A stretch of 64,000 nucleotides of DNA. It comes from a virus. Made by a program: the position numbers and the translations under genes. Shown here in pieces: positions 35,001 through 41,049 of this stretch (within the stretch, counting starts at the first letter, position 1; each line of letters starts with the position of its first letter). The DNA lies in the IMG/VR virus record IMGVR_UViG_3300039308_000034, positions 16,752 through 80,751 of that record; one strand, written 5' to 3'. The notes below the pieces were generated by a model, which saw only the letters and a program-made list of their open reading frames with translations, was not told the origin of the DNA and did not search any database.

Positions 35001-37973
35001 GACTTCTCCGGCATTCTGGCAGGCTGGCAAGTTGTGGCCGCAGGGATGAAGCAAGCGGCTGATTCATTGATGAGTGGAATGCAAACCATTTTTGGAGGTG
35101 GAGCACAAGTTATTCGTGGCATTTTTGAAGGGCTGGGGCAAATCGTCAAAGTTGATGTCTTTGACAAGATGCTTAATGCTGCTAGAGAGTTTGTTTCTCA
35201 GGTGCAAGCCTGGTTTGAGAAGCTATCTAGCACAATGACCACTACCCTCAGCAAACCAGCCGAGATGATGAGTGGTCTGTTTCGCCGGAAACAAAAAGGG
35301 GTTGCACCTGCGGCATCACCCATTCTGGAATCGCAGGCGATCGTTCCTGATATTCAAGCAGCTCCAATCATCAATGCAGTTCCCCTTATCCCCGAATCCC
35401 GTGCAGTTCAGCAATCCCCTTCAGTCTCTATTGCCCAACCCCAAATCTCCTCTTCAGCCTCCAGTTCCAATTTGGATAGCCTCACTCAACAACTCAGTAC
35501 CGCTGAATCTGGAATTGAGACGATACAATCTCGAACCCAAACTGCACTCAATGCCACCACTTCCGGCATCAGTTCTTTAGGGGTTGCCCTCTCCAACTTT
35601 GCCCCCCAACTAGCAGCCCCACTGTTTATCCTTACCGATATGATTGATGGCTTTCTTGGGGTAACGCAGGCAATTCCAGTCTTCAAAGCAGCGATCGTAG
35701 GGAGTGCCGCAGTGACAGCCACCACGAATGTTGAAATGACTGCCAGTAACCTTGCCCTTGCCGGAAGCAACGAGATGGTTGCAGCGACAAGCCTGAGAAC
35801 TCGACTAGCGATGATGCTCACGGCGGTTCAACAAAAGGCGATCGCTGCTTCAAACTGGGTTGTTTCTGCCTCCAACTGGGTTGCGGTTCAGAGTCAGCAA
35901 GCCCTGTCCAGCGCCACAGTGCAGTCGGGTTTAGCAATGCTCTGGAATCAGATACAACAAAAAGCTGCGACCACCTATAACGGGATGGTTGCTGCCTCCA
36001 ACTGGCTTGTAGCAACCAGCCAGCAAGCGATTACTTGGGCAACTTCTGAGACCGGACTCGCAATGATTGGGGCAACCCTTCAGAAACAGGTGTCTACAGC
36101 CTGGAACTGGTTATTGGCAGCCAGCAATCAAGCTGTTGCCGGAACAACGACCGAAGCAGGATTGACAATGCTTTGGTACAGCATTCAATCGAAAGCAGCG
36201 GTGGTCTGGAATGGCATTTTGATGGGTTGGAACTGGTTGCTGTCTCTCAGCTTTGAAGGGATTGCAGTAGCGGCAACGGCGGCATGGTCAGCCGTTCTCG
36301 CACCCATCATGCCGGTCGTTCTGGCAATCGGGGCAGTTGTTGGAGCTGTTGTTTTGCTCTGGCAGGCATTCAAAAATAATTGGGGTGGCATGGGGGATGC
36401 CATGTCTGGGGTCATGCAGGGCATTCAGGACTTTTTTGCCCAAATTTGGAATGGAATCAAAGCAGTGGTGGCATTAGGGGTGCAGTTTGCTCAATTCTCC
36501 TTCTCGATCTCCCCAATCGTCATTGCCTTCAAAATGTTGTGGGGTGTAATTCAAGGGGTGTTAGTGGGAGTTGTCGCCGCTTGGAACTCGAGCTTCGCCA
36601 TCATTGCTGAAAATATCAGCACAACCTTCGGCACAATCAAACAGGTTATTGTCTCTGCCTTTCAGCCTTTTTCTGAAATGTTTGCTCAACTCAGTAGCAG
36701 CCTCAATCAAAGCCAAAGGCAGGTCGGTGGACTGGGTACAGCAATTAGTGCGCTCGTCAATATCTTGCTGATTCCGACTAAACTCATCACCGCAGTACTT
36801 GGCGTATTGCTGCGAGCGATCGGACTGATTATGCAGGCGCTGGTCGTGGTCGGTGGAGTAATCTTTAAAGCCCTGCTTGTGCCCTTCCGCATTGTGGCAG
36901 GAGTCGTGATGGGCATCATCCAGATTGGGCTAGGCGTCAAAGATGTTTTCATGGATGTGCTCGGTAGTGTCTGGGGTGCGTTGCAGTCGATCGCGCAAGC
37001 ATTTCAACCGATGTTTGATGCGATTACCCAAATTGGCACAACTTTACGAGATGCCCTAAGCCCACTACTAGGAAAAGCTGCGGGCGGCGATAGCTTTGGA
37101 GCTGGAATTAAAGCAGTCATTAAAGCAGTCCTCATCCCAATTCGGGTTATTGCGGGAATTATTCAGGTCATCTTTAAGGCAATCTCGCTCATCATTAAGC
37201 TTGTTGCAGCTGTTCTTAGCCCTGTGATTCGGGGACTGGCTGTACCCATTCAAATCGTGGCGACTACCTTAAAGATTGTCGTTGCTGTAATTAGTACAAT
37301 CTTCAACGTGATTGGCAGCATCGTTTCCTTCATCGGCAGCGCGCTCCAGTCCATTTACAATCTGATTCCGGCTCCCATCCGCTGGTTTTTGGAAACGATC
37401 GGCAAGGGAATTGGCTCAGTTGTGAGTTTCCTGTTCGGTAGTGGACAGCAAGAACAGGCACAGCCCACTCAGAAGCCGCAGAAATTTGCCTCTGGAGGTT
37501 TGGTCACAAATCCGGGCTTAGTTTCTGGTGCAGGCGGTGGCACAAGCGATCGAATTCCGGCAATGCTCAGTAATGGCGAGTTTGTGATGCGAGCAGCGGC
37601 AACGAGAATGTTTATGCCCTGGCTCAACGCGATGAATCAGGGTCAAAACCCGATCGCCTCGCTGATGGGCGGCATGCAGCAACAGCAATCTAGCTTTGTG
37701 CAGGCTTTACTGTCAGGTACTCCGGCTAAATCAGCGCTGCAACTCTTACCGATCGCACCTCCGGCAATTCCTCAGACCCCGATTGCTCCAGCACAGCAGG
37801 CAAAGTTACCGGAAGGCGTGAGTGTAACGGTGCAACTGACGATTCAAAATATTACTGTTGTCAGCGATAGCGATACCTCTAGCGCCGCTCGTCGATTAGC
37901 AGAGGAAGTGCAGCCCGAATTTGAACGTATGGTGCGCGATGCCCTCAGAGATATTGTCGAGAAGATGCGATAA
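26001..37973 (+). CDS. Phage tail tape measure protein, 3990 aa
   Basis: Sets tail length and is threaded through the tail tube. The N-terminus is coiled coil (residues 25-250, Gln-rich). Residues about 290-560 are the TP901-type core (SEFSDQMMEVKAVLDPKDW, ASTRYSASEAASGFVLLAQAGYD, LAKAAAMGQLDVNDMGESLKY, GSNLASMMDSITAPSS). Many hydrophobic helices follow, such as TAIILTGAIVTGLATLAVVLG. A unit of about 2.75 kb is duplicated: SLSPLVLILGGIGL near 29.56 kb recurs as SLSPIILILGAIGL near 32.31 kb and, degenerate, near 34.79 kb. At the usual 1.5 angstrom per residue it predicts a tail near 0.6 micrometre. ATG 26001 lacks a ribosome site. Confidence 0.92.
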   Translation: MTEENKIERYGISAEYSFDASENTFATMKQVVAGLQTIEDAVKQTSSAIKQSGLAQNLRQMANQAGGAIGQATQQMQQMGQGSKQTGNQLQQLAQEFRALRAESKAIDLSEIADPQQFKKAETGLNEYIRQLEQLKKQIDTTTPQGRQMAAQIQREQMVASRQIGKINQQAQSSSQDAARQLGNLGKEFRALRAEAQNIDFGDLDDPNQFKQATQQIEKYITELKKLEAQVDKTSPEGRTLAAQMQRSQTIAGNRLDRANLERQSAKAQERQGMAAGVAGAGAAVMLPMIGLGKEAISTVSEFSDQMMEVKAVLDPKDWGMLDAIRQKAKDLGASTRYSASEAASGFVLLAQAGYDVDKQMKAIDGTLSLAAAGNLQLARATEITVSTLGQFQIDATKATHVANVLAKAAAMGQLDVNDMGESLKYAGGSAKRANVSFEQTSAMLALLSEGGLKGEMAGSNLASMMDSITAPSSTASKALRQLGIITKDARGNLLPFDRILGQLNNRLSKMGSGRRASFESAIFGTTGGRAASILLPRLSKLGSATSEIMNTADQGIGSAAEQAQIMESDIGGAFRSLQSAMQGAFIEIGERIAPAVKAATQAITGLLKTFIKLPEPIKTAIILTGAIVTGLATLAVVLGTVGIAFFGFQAAMAQAAIGMSAMAGAGVPLTGFFATVMQAFSTGGIITGFAGLGTSISTAAAALGAFITGPVGLLLVAGAAIVGLLEILTPGFNVLGTVVGVALSPIAFTFGLVRGALQGLWVALKPVVTEFSGMSGDGKYLSDVMQTIAKVLSNVAGVGKVAGKVLGFLVGAGIATPLKWLIKGFKFLIGMLRGVGMVAGTIAAPFVWAIQQIGRAWQGFVDWFQKMPLVKFALDIAQKLINALNHNPTERIPEAWDKAVQRIQGLFEWLGRAGQATAEVLSYLLDPSRIFKGILRGLITLVQNTISTIQDSGIGQVLDKIGFDAPIDGLQAGLEKLKAMTEDKPLQVEVIPKLDSTIQSVAETKPVSLAVQPVVDKPDLTSVQSIKPSAVPIQPTLSKTPALGMLPTPTAAPTLQTPNLSNFLSALTTQLETAKTIAAQTFGEIKQSWLDNWSFLQRSGTTDLSQLFAPGIDTLKAQLSTVRQDFQSFAQETIAAIGSMDWEKAKQSAQNFGTTLSGAAQSAGKAIGGLTLSTIALGVFSLTSLSPLVLILGGIGLTALAIATDFLGIRTAIMGVMKMIGGLINVVRGAIEVFVALLTTATNTVQGILKVLDGILPALRGDFSQMQAGWNQITQGFQAGAIEISQAFGRMGRGIGQVFEGAFQVVHGIGEGIFRAITGTAQAIKLIFQGIGATINGTAKLISLIGEGFRAIPSVVGEVGQKIQAKWQALNSWISNLNLVPDLSSFSKVGDRISGVLSSAKTLIQTGVEQIHSIWNGLKLNLPHLDLSPILGLPDRIQGIVQQAAGVVQSAIARIQQIWQTLTFHFPTLDLSHLTALPNRIQGVVQQATDVVQSAIARIQQIWQTLTFHLPTLDLSHLTALPDRIQGIITTIRSTFDAGTTQIRSTWDTISHLALPGLKTVIDTVKGLPPIFEGAIERIKSLWSGVGDKISSVLGFVRGKSKQVGEEITHNLSENSPGPTFQIRMKWAMTAESVQERMVSIAQQAKLSGQQIADRVVGGFEQIQVGAKAKLSGVKQQISSALNGKGVGAVGRSFSSVGMALSNISPQLAAPLFVMSDLIDTSQTLSETLPEAQKFFTGLLPKVKGLGGAVGGLVPKLAGMLSGLIPILTSLSTTAITALGAVVTPLLPIIGTIAAIGIGVILLRKAWQKNFLGIRSLVETIGSAIQSLFAGILKFADRFLNPLRLIQGLFSLIRQGLSGLGKLFIPLMGITTAIQGGWQGFKDWFNSLFNGLPIKAADASKKVQQALYTPTKKVPPPWEAAVQKVKEQIGSLTAMGQSIDLPQMTSPTIQPTIAPIPTITSPTIQPTIAPVSQITAPPILASTAPGLATIPPQIAQIKTGMEELGQTWQAETDQMQQQGIAAFTSVFSPLADRAKTAFGQLHQRVAEFVAQVQALMSNVTLDNLNEGIQGIGKQLKASVQQAGNSLNAATLSAIAFGVTSLLSLSPIILILGAIGLGALAIATNFLGVRTAILGVFKIVTGLFNTVRGGLETMTALITTVINAARSMAQILGGIPAAFRGDPSQMQAGFGSLVESFQTGASQIKQAFNRIGRGVGQIFEGAYQVVSGIVDGLIRLFQGLGQAIELVFKGASAIVTGLGRTFQLVGDGIQSLPGIVTTAGDKLKATWQNVTAAVHNLPFLPNLQDLQQLPDRVAGIFNIIKEQVQKGITQIQSAWQSWNLHLPEINLSSLQPVVERTKATAQQILGFFQNLTLRLPELNLSNLLNVPERISSTIAQIQATWTKLNLPFPEIKLSALQTIPDRVHSLISQVQNYWNSLALKFPLPDLSSLEGVSDRVRGVISATQEVIAAGIAQIRSIWQTLTTLDDVPILQGFVDFAKTLPDIFQAAIEQIKSLWGGLGDKVKNVFGFMRGKSKETGQEMISNLAENSPGPTFQIRQKWQMTAERIQAYLSGVAEHAQVTGQQIATQITAGTQQAATAAKTKLGAIGQSLNQALGGKGVYAMGRSFSSVGMVLSNFAPQAAAPLFMLSDLVDTSQTLSETLPETQKFFTGLLPKVKGLGGAVGGLLPKLGGLVSGIIPLFGSLGTAATTALAAIAGPLLPIIAGIAAVIAVGYLLYQAFKQNFLGIRSLVQGVGKALTGTFKLIGAVVQGIADLIGNTFGAAIQTVVRVASSIGSFLIAPFVAAKNQIQSAWQGFQQWFSGLMGGLPNLAAEAGKRIIGFLNHNPTIVIPDSWEGAVQRISGDLSTLPGVAQDVGQQMVGAIQPDTIPNQLSDSIGAFGETASTVAGQVSNGFKGMTLASVAFGVSSLTSLAPIALIMAGIALAALAVATNFLGIRTILGGLWRVIQGVVEIAVSGFKAVLQVLKGLFQILGSVPAALMGDFSGILAGWQVVAAGMKQAADSLMSGMQTIFGGGAQVIRGIFEGLGQIVKVDVFDKMLNAAREFVSQVQAWFEKLSSTMTTTLSKPAEMMSGLFRRKQKGVAPAASPILESQAIVPDIQAAPIINAVPLIPESRAVQQSPSVSIAQPQISSSASSSNLDSLTQQLSTAESGIETIQSRTQTALNATTSGISSLGVALSNFAPQLAAPLFILTDMIDGFLGVTQAIPVFKAAIVGSAAVTATTNVEMTASNLALAGSNEMVAATSLRTRLAMMLTAVQQKAIAASNWVVSASNWVAVQSQQALSSATVQSGLAMLWNQIQQKAATTYNGMVAASNWLVATSQQAITWATSETGLAMIGATLQKQVSTAWNWLLAASNQAVAGTTTEAGLTMLWYSIQSKAAVVWNGILMGWNWLLSLSFEGIAVAATAAWSAVLAPIMPVVLAIGAVVGAVVLLWQAFKNNWGGMGDAMSGVMQGIQDFFAQIWNGIKAVVALGVQFAQFSFSISPIVIAFKMLWGVIQGVLVGVVAAWNSSFAIIAENISTTFGTIKQVIVSAFQPFSEMFAQLSSSLNQSQRQVGGLGTAISALVNILLIPTKLITAVLGVLLRAIGLIMQALVVVGGVIFKALLVPFRIVAGVVMGIIQIGLGVKDVFMDVLGSVWGALQSIAQAFQPMFDAITQIGTTLRDALSPLLGKAAGGDSFGAGIKAVIKAVLIPIRVIAGIIQVIFKAISLIIKLVAAVLSPVIRGLAVPIQIVATTLKIVVAVISTIFNVIGSIVSFIGSALQSIYNLIPAPIRWFLETIGKGIGSVVSFLFGSGQQEQAQPTQKPQKFASGGLVTNPGLVSGAGGGTSDRIPAMLSNGEFVMRAAATRMFMPWLNAMNQGQNPIASLMGGMQQQQSSFVQALLSGTPAKSALQLLPIAPPAIPQTPIAPAQQAKLPEGVSVTVQLTIQNITVVSDSDTSSAARRLAEEVQPEFERMVRDALRDIVEKMR
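29190..35150 (+). repeat. Large internal duplications in the tape measure gene
   Basis: Two diverged copies of about 2.75 kb (roughly 29.2-31.5 and 32.0-34.25 kb) and a third partial copy (34.67-35.15 kb). Landmarks: NSPGPTFQIR near 30.85 and 33.64 kb, and FLGIRSLV near 31.44 and 34.23 kb. Residue identity remains high. Confidence 0.8.
30302..30600 (+). repeat. 132-bp tandem repeats within the tape measure gene
   Basis: Near-identical 132-bp (44-residue) units. CAAACTCTAACCTTCCAT starts at 30381 and again at 30513. The protein repeat reads LDLSHLTALP ... VVQSAIARIQQIWQ. This is a recent expansion compared with the larger duplications. Confidence 0.75.
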
Positions 37974-37997
37974 CACTTTTTGCAGCACCGTCCGAAC
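37972..37997 (-). repeat. 28-bp repeat family, single copy E
   Basis: Minus-strand copy of GGTTCGGAYGGT ... AAAAGTGTT. It overlaps the tape measure stop codon and lies in the 27-bp gap before the convergent small terminase gene. Confidence 0.65.
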
Positions 37998-38000
37998 TAC

Positions 38001-38777
38001 TTATTCGATCGGCTCTGAATCAACATCGATCGCCTCATTAAACAGTTCGCGCTTTGACTGGTGAATCAAGACCCAGCCATAGTCTGTCTGCCGCATTTCA
38101 TAACCGTATTTATCTGCCACACGGAGCCAGTTGTTCCAGTCACTATCAACCCCAGTGAATTTCGCCAGCAGTCGCAACTCGCTATCCCCAGATTTCATTT
38201 TAAGTTTTATCTGTGGTCGTCCCTGTTCATCTAAGGTGTTAGAAATTTCCTGAATTGCCCCTAGCACATGGCGCGGTAACTTCTTGAGGTCTTTGATTGA
38301 AATCTCGCCAGAAGGGGAAATGTCTGCAACATCAACAATGGTTGTTTCGACCCTTGATTTCAGGTGTTTGAGCACCCAGGTCTGAGTTAGCTCTGCTTCA
38401 AGAGCGATCGAACCTGTCAGTTCACGTAAATAAGTTTGAATGTCGGGTCGTTTCAGCAGGCGGGAAGCATTTGTTCTGGCAACGGCTGAACTGACCTCGT
38501 AACCAGCTCTGATATAAGCAGCTCCACCATTAAAATCCTGAATATACTGCCGACAAAACTCTTTGTGCTGCGGATCGATCTCACTTGTGCTTGTTGAAAG
38601 CTCTCTTAATCGTTTTTGCACGTTAGCATTTGTGAGCAGCTTTCCCCCCACGATCGCCGCCTCAGAGCGATTAGCGACGGGAATCCCAGCACGAATACAA
38701 GCCTCGCCTGGATCGAAACAGTCGAGGTATTCGAGGCAAAACTTATCTTCTTGATCAGCAGGACTCAAACTGGGCAC
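38001..38777 (-). CDS. Terminase small subunit with duplicated HTH region
   Basis: 258 residues. Residues about 65-120 match Terminase_2 (KEFCRQYIQDFNGGAAYIRAGY, then RTNASRLLKRPDIQTYL), the DNA-binding part that selects phage DNA for packaging. Residues 8-60 are a diverged second copy (EDKFCLEYLDCFDPGEACIRAG, then GGKLLTNANVQKRL). The C-terminus is acidic. GTG 38777 is the start, with only a weak AAGG upstream. No large terminase is seen nearby. Convergent with the tape measure gene. Confidence 0.8.
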   Translation of the reverse strand: MPSLSPADQEDKFCLEYLDCFDPGEACIRAGIPVANRSEAAIVGGKLLTNANVQKRLRELSTSTSEIDPQHKEFCRQYIQDFNGGAAYIRAGYEVSSAVARTNASRLLKRPDIQTYLRELTGSIALEAELTQTWVLKHLKSRVETTIVDVADISPSGEISIKDLKKLPRHVLGAIQEISNTLDEQGRPQIKLKMKSGDSELRLLAKFTGVDSDWNNWLRVADKYGYEMRQTDYGWVLIHQSKRELFNEAIDVDSEPIE

Positions 38778-38832
38778 AAACGTCTAAACCTTAGCAACGA
38801 TCGTCCTTACAGACTTTCTTAAGAAAACTAAA

Positions 38833-38864
38833 CGGCTTGATTCAAGTATGCCCAAATCAAGCCG
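38833..38864 (-). terminator. Terminator-like hairpin upstream of the small terminase
   Basis: Arms CGGCTTGAT / ATCAAGCCG with a 14-base loop. On the minus strand they are followed by TTTAGTTTTCTT. It would stop transcripts from the 38.98-39.44 kb gene or attenuate those entering the terminase gene. Confidence 0.65.
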
Positions 38865-38894
38865 CTGCGTCAGTGTTTAAGCTAGTTTTCAGTT

Positions 38895-38971
38895 GGTTCG
38901 GATGACATTTCAAAAAGTGTTTATGTGGATCTATCTGAACAAGAAACACTTTTTGATTTACCATCCAAACC
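38895..38971. repeat. 28-bp repeat family, inverted pair B
   Basis: Arms 38895-38922 and 38944-38971 are inverted copies of GGTTCGGAYGGT ... AAAAGTGTTT with 22 of 28 positions matching and a 21-base spacer. The right half, CAAAAAGTGTTT, is identical. It lies just after the stop of the minus gene at 38976. Confidence 0.8.
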
Positions 38972-38975
38972 ACCT

Positions 38976-39437
38976 TTAAAGTTCCTCATCAGGTGACCAA
39001 ATCTTCCGATTTACAACCCACTCAACGCCAACCATGCGGCAAGATTTGAATTTAAGAACCAAATTCAGGCAGTCTCGATTAGAGTTTTGCAAAAATGTCC
39101 AGGCTTGCTCAATCTCTTTACGTGTCACACAGATTGCCTGATCAACCCTCTCTCTCAAAATGGCATCCGTTATCCCTGTAAGTCGAGCAGGCTTCTTCAC
39201 ATCCCCCCGGCTGTAGGAATAAACCTGTTTATGAGATGGACAGTCCCAAATCTGGACTTCATCCGCACTGCGCTTACCGTTGGCAGAGCTACGGCGATGA
39301 TAAAACAGCAGTTTGAGACTCGTTTCCTGGTTGGGAGAGTTAGTCTCAAGCAGCATCTGCTTGATCAACGGCGCGATCGCTCTTAGAAGTTCACTGTGAC
39401 GATCGGTAGGAAGAAGAGAAGTGGTGGCGGCGACCAT
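38976..39437 (-). CDS. Hypothetical protein, 153 aa
   Basis: Not recognised. N-terminal helices (RHSELLRAIAPLIKQMLLE), a basic centre (FYHRRSSANGKRSADEVQIWDCP) and a mixed C-terminus (LNLVLKFKSCRMVGVEWVV). It lies between the tail chaperone pair and the small terminase in a minus-strand virion-assembly block, so a structural or packaging accessory role is possible. Confidence 0.55.
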   Translation of the reverse strand: MVAATTSLLPTDRHSELLRAIAPLIKQMLLETNSPNQETSLKLLFYHRRSSANGKRSADEVQIWDCPSHKQVYSYSRGDVKKPARLTGITDAILRERVDQAICVTRKEIEQAWTFLQNSNRDCLNLVLKFKSCRMVGVEWVVNRKIWSPDEEL

Positions 39438-39473
39438 TTAAGTTAGGGATTGGATAGGGATTAGATTTCTAAA

Positions 39474-39752
39474 CTAGCGATGGGAAGAACGTTGTTTGGT
39501 TTGAGCACGTTCCATTTCTTCGCGTTGCTGGCGGTAGAGATCACTGAGTTTTTTAACCCAGAAATCCCGTTGGCTTGGAGTCAGCTCATCGATCGCGGTG
39601 GCATCTTTGAACGGAGCTTGTTCTCCAACCGACAGCAGAAACGCTACTTCATTGAGGTATTCCTCATTCGGCGGATTCAGGAGGGACAAACAAAAATTGC
39701 CGAAGGTTCCCCCAGGCAACTGCCGCTTTCCATTCATGCCCACAACGAACAC
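39474..39752 (-). CDS. Second frame of a tail/baseplate assembly chaperone pair
   Basis: An open frame of 92 codons overlapping the preceding gene by 89 bases in the +1 frame. The protein (EEYLNEVAFLLSVGEQ ... ELTPSQRDFWVKKLSDLYRQQREEM) resembles the short C-terminal part of phage tail assembly chaperones made by ribosomal frameshifting. The internal ATG at 39737 has no ribosome site, which supports frameshift expression from the longer gene. Candidate slip sites in the overlap are TGGGGGAAC and CAATTTTTGTTT. Both are unproven. Confidence 0.5.
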   Translation of the reverse strand: MFVVGMNGKRQLPGGTFGNFCLSLLNPPNEEYLNEVAFLLSVGEQAPFKDATAIDELTPSQRDFWVKKLSDLYRQQREEMERAQTKQRSSHR

Positions 39753-40593
39753 AGTTCATCTCAAGGCTCATGTCAGGAACGATTTGCAGCTTTTCCATTG
39801 CTTTCCGCAAAATTCCGAGGTCGGTTAGAGTCAGCTCATCATACAATTCGTCGCTGAAGACTTGCCCCCGAATATTCCCGTAGGTTGCTGAATCTGGAAG
39901 GGCAACAACCATCGCGTAGAGCATTTCAATATCTGTTACCGACTGCGGTTCAGAGAGCTTTGCCATGTGATGAAGTTTCATCGGCTGCATCAGAACACGC
40001 TTGATCGTTTCACCAGGAATATCAATTCCGTCCTGGAGAATCACTTCAAAGAGAGGCTTTGACTTCAAGTCGTGAACCAGGGGTACATCCAAACCGTCCA
40101 GCGTATGGTATCCACCTTTAGCAGGATTATCTTTATTCTTGGTACCACAAGCCTCACAGTCTGCTTCCATTGCAATCATTGTCCCCTGTGCAGCCTTACG
40201 AATGTGGAGCAACAGTGTCAGGACATCACCAAAACACATCCGCTCAAAGAAGAGGGATAGATTCAAGGACAGCTTTGAGGCAAGGTCTGTTACAGGGTAG
40301 CCGCCAATGGTCGCGACAATCTGAGGGAGAAACTGCCCGAGGATTTTGACCGCCTTGCTCTTGTGCGTATTGATTAAAGTTGCCAGCAAGCGATCGTACT
40401 TAGTCTTATAGGGATGAAGCGTAAAGCTTTGCAGCCGCTCTCCTTCAAAGAAAATGCCAACTGGAAGAATTTGCTCCATCTCGGAGAATGCGATCGTATC
40501 AATGCGAAGCTCCCCAAGCGGCACTGCGTCGATCGTTGCCGTTGGGAGTTCGTCTGTTGCCTGGGGAGCAAAGCCACTATTTGATTTAGCCAT
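39664..40593 (-). CDS. T4-baseplate-chaperone-like protein with zinc ribbon
   Basis: 309 residues. The C-terminal half (YAMVVALPDSATYGNIRG ... DELYDELTLTDLGILRKAMEKL) with zinc ribbon CVRCGHEWKAAVAW, plus an internal CEACGTKN, resembles the T4 gp26/gp28-type baseplate and tail chaperone families. It would help assemble the baseplate or tail. The N-terminal 100 residues are not recognised. It is the first gene of the minus operon at 38.0-40.6 kb. A hairpin lies about 27 bases before its ATG. The next frame overlaps its end. Confidence 0.6.
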   Translation of the reverse strand: MAKSNSGFAPQATDELPTATIDAVPLGELRIDTIAFSEMEQILPVGIFFEGERLQSFTLHPYKTKYDRLLATLINTHKSKAVKILGQFLPQIVATIGGYPVTDLASKLSLNLSLFFERMCFGDVLTLLLHIRKAAQGTMIAMEADCEACGTKNKDNPAKGGYHTLDGLDVPLVHDLKSKPLFEVILQDGIDIPGETIKRVLMQPMKLHHMAKLSEPQSVTDIEMLYAMVVALPDSATYGNIRGQVFSDELYDELTLTDLGILRKAMEKLQIVPDMSLEMNCVRCGHEWKAAVAWGNLRQFLFVPPESAE

Positions 40594-40619
40594 CGTTGAT
40601 TCCTGGATACAAACAATAA

Positions 40620-40648
40620 GAGACTTCTCCCGCTAGGGGAAAAGCCTC
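40620..40648 (-). terminator. Hairpin in the leader of the baseplate-chaperone gene
   Basis: Minus-strand GAGGCTTTTCCC-CTAG-CGGGAGAAGTCTC followed by TTATTGTTTG, ending about 27 bases before the ATG at 40593. It is an attenuator-like hairpin. The minus AGCTAA word lies upstream at 40675-40670. Confidence 0.5.
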
Positions 40649-40684
40649 GTTGAAGGGTGATTACACTATTTAGCTGTTGATTAA

Positions 40685-40756
40685 TTTTACCTTAAGGGGT
40701 AAGCCTTAAGAAGTAAATCCTATCCTTTAAAAGATATTTTTTCCTTTTAAAGGATA
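40685..40756. promoter_or_regulatory. Operator-like palindromes in the 40.6-40.8 kb gap
   Basis: The gap 40594-40828 holds no gene. TTTTACCTTAAGG at 40685 repeats the 15110 word, and CTTAAG recurs at 40705. A 13-bp perfect inverted repeat, TATCCTTTAAAAG / CTTTTAAAGGATA, spans 40721-40756 with a 10-base loop. These flank the minus-strand promoter-like AGCTAAATAG. Confidence 0.5.
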
Positions 40757-40822
40757 GATGGATTTGAAATAATTCTTAAAGCTTGGCTTACAACAAACCC
40801 TTTGAAAGAGAGCGTTCAGCAG

Positions 40823-40870
40823 AAAACTTTACAGCAGATTAAAGAATTCTTTAATCTGCTGTAAAGTTTT
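40823..40870. repeat. Perfect 48-bp palindrome
   Basis: Arms of 24 bases with no mismatch and no loop, centred on GAATTC at 40846/40847 and ending AAAACTTT / AAAGTTTT. It overlaps the last codons and stop of a 57-aa minus-strand ORF, so it could act as a terminator in both directions or as a binding site. Confidence 0.9.
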
Positions 40871-41002
40871 TCCCTTCGTAAAACCCGCAATTAAGAGAAC
40901 TACAAAGTCAGTAGGGCTTGATTTTCCGTATTTTTTCGCAATCATCAAATAGTTAATTTGCTTATTGTTTTTCTTAGTAAGTGCATCTGCGGAGTTTTTC
41001 AT
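40829..41002 (-). CDS. Small protein, 57 aa, ending in a perfect palindrome
   Basis: Reads MKNSADALTKKNNKQINYLM ... SSPTDFVVLLIAGFTKGKTL ... IKEFFNLL. It is Lys/Asn-rich at the N-terminus, then amphipathic, with a segment (QQIKEFF) that would suit an HTH-like or short helical protein. No clear ribosome site precedes ATG 41002. Its last 14 codons and stop are encoded by the 48-bp palindrome, which would also end the transcript. Not recognised. It may be a real small gene or chance. Confidence 0.4.
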   Translation of the reverse strand: MKNSADALTKKNNKQINYLMIAKKYGKSSPTDFVVLLIAGFTKGKTLQQIKEFFNLL

Positions 41003-41049
41003 CTAGATAGCGTAATTTCACTCATATCTTTTGTCTGCTGAATATCAAT

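Noticed and set aside
38895-38971. Rho-independent terminator
   Set aside because: The hairpin is long but AT-rich, has mismatches and no U-tract after it on either strand.
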